5,770 nt of DNA from Actinomycetes bacterium. Its GTDB lineage: Bacteria > Actinomycetota > Actinomycetes > Actinomycetales > Dermatophilaceae. The notes below the pieces were generated by a model, which searched no databases, was not told where the DNA came from, and saw only the letters and a program-made list of their open reading frames with translations. Location of the stretch: NCBI GenBank assembly GCA_023389095.1, contig JAEWFB010000660.1, positions 1 to 5,770 on the forward strand, given 5' to 3'. Positions 5,585-5,770 of this stretch are shown in pieces (the stretch's first letter is position 1; the number at the start of each line of letters is the position of its first letter). Made by a program: the position numbers and the translations under genes.

Positions 5585-5650
5585 GGTGCTGTCTACCCTT
5601 GGGTAGTCCGTTAGGTTTCGGGGCAGCACCAGACAGCACCAGACAGCACC
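5585..5650. repeat. Array of four CAGCACC/GGTGCTG heptamers, three helically phased
   Basis: CAGCACC occurs at 5624-5630, 5634-5640 and 5644-5650, exactly 10 bases apart, so all three lie on one face of the helix. An inverted copy, GGTGCTG, is at 5585-5591. The inverted copy extends to ten bases, GGTGCTGTCT (5585-5594), which is the perfect reverse complement of AGACAGCACC at both 5631-5640 and 5641-5650. The array lies in the gap between the divergent DUF3099 gene and the gene starting near 5734. It could be an operator array, or in RNA a 10-bp stem with two alternative partners. Confidence 0.75.
5593..5606. promoter_or_regulatory. Palindrome CTACCC-TT-GGGTAG, probable operator
   Basis: Six-base arms flank a two-base centre inside the relatively AT-rich core of the divergent control region. 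It overlaps the inverted heptamer by two bases. Its size and symmetry suit a dimeric repressor such as a TetR-type protein. I cannot assign a known regulator. Confidence 0.5.
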
Positions 5651-5719
5651 GATGGAGCTCCGGGCCCGGCCGACGCGCCACCCCGTGAGCACGACGACCC
5701 GGCCCACGACCGGGCGGAC

Positions 5720-5726
5720 GGAGGAG
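5720..5726 (+). promoter_or_regulatory. Ribosome binding site for the gene starting at 5734
   Basis: GGAGGAG is followed by seven bases and then GTG at 5734. Sequence and spacing are near ideal. It is the main reason to place a gene start there. Confidence 0.6.
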
Positions 5727-5733
5727 ACGACCA

Positions 5734-5770
5734 GTGGCATCGACCGCATCGCCCGAGACCCCCACGGGGA
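5734..5770 (+). CDS. Probable start of a plus-strand gene, cut by the window end
   Basis: A GTG at 5734 follows the strong GGAGGAG site and reads MASTASPETPTG before the window ends. Twelve residues of Ser/Thr/Pro-rich N-terminus identify no family. In many actinobacteria the DUF3099 neighbourhood is, from memory, followed by fabG (3-oxoacyl-ACP reductase), so fabG is a guess from gene order only. A competing frame is also open to the end from ATG 5652 or GTG 5685. It has GC at nearly every third position but no ribosome binding site. The 5734 start is preferred, but not securely. Confidence 0.5.
   Translation, partial: MASTASPETPTG

Larger units (their letters stand above)
5549..5733. other. 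Divergent intergenic control region
   Basis: This gap of about 185 bases lies between the minus-strand DUF3099 gene and the probable plus-strand gene at 5734. It holds the DUF3099 -10 box (5555-5560), the palindrome and heptamer array (5585-5650), a possible plus-strand -10, TAGGTT (5612-5617), and from about 5651 a GC-rich stretch. That stretch is either an untranslated leader or, in a second open frame, the start of the next gene. Confidence 0.6.

Noticed and set aside
5585..5650. The heptamer array as a CRISPR or replication origin
   Set aside because: Units are only 10 bases with no unique spacers, and there are no DnaA-box-like sequences or cas or replication genes nearby.
5538..5765. 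Minus-strand open frames across the right-hand control region (also 5558-5749)
   Set aside because: They cross the repeat array and the DUF3099 promoter, have no recognisable domain, and lack a ribosome binding site.

Overview
This looks like ordinary chromosome from a high-GC actinobacterium. The base composition is strongly GC-rich, with near-saturated GC at third codon positions. The gene families seen (DUF3099, GAF-ANTAR regulator, SURF1, AftA-like GT-C enzyme) and the TAnnnT-type -10 boxes placed right before start codons all point the same way. Sequence style and gene content suggest Micrococcales, possibly an Intrasporangiaceae-like genus; that assignment is inference only. I see no tRNA, rRNA, CRISPR array, transposase or phage gene.

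Layout, left to right. A minus-strand pair comes first: a GAF-ANTAR regulator (893-1975) is followed on the same strand by a SURF1 cytochrome oxidase assembly protein (4-840), with a short gap and a small hairpin between them. A 62-base divergent promoter region then separates the regulator from plus-strand moaA (2038-3060), the first enzyme of molybdenum cofactor synthesis. It carries two mirror-image TAGAGT boxes, and moaA appears to be leaderless. moaA converges, with 33 bases between, on a large minus-strand polytopic membrane protein (3094-4893) resembling AftA-type arabinofuranosyltransferases. Upstream of that lies a minus-strand pair: DUF3099 membrane protein (5255-5548), also apparently leaderless behind TAGAGT, followed after 7 bases by a small Cys/His protein (4987-5247).

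The last 220 bases are a divergent control region. It holds a 14-base palindrome and four copies of the heptamer CAGCACC/GGTGCTG, three of them exactly 10 bases apart. A plus-strand gene probably begins at 5734 behind a strong ribosome binding site and runs off the window.

The genes do not form one pathway. moaA, DUF3099, SURF1 and a following fatty acid synthesis gene are, from memory, often found near each other in actinobacteria. The ANTAR regulator and the AftA-like gene look like lineage-specific additions to that neighbourhood. The items most worth following up are the phased repeat array at 5585-5650, the mirrored leaderless promoters, and the AftA-like glycosyltransferase standing alone without other arabinan genes.
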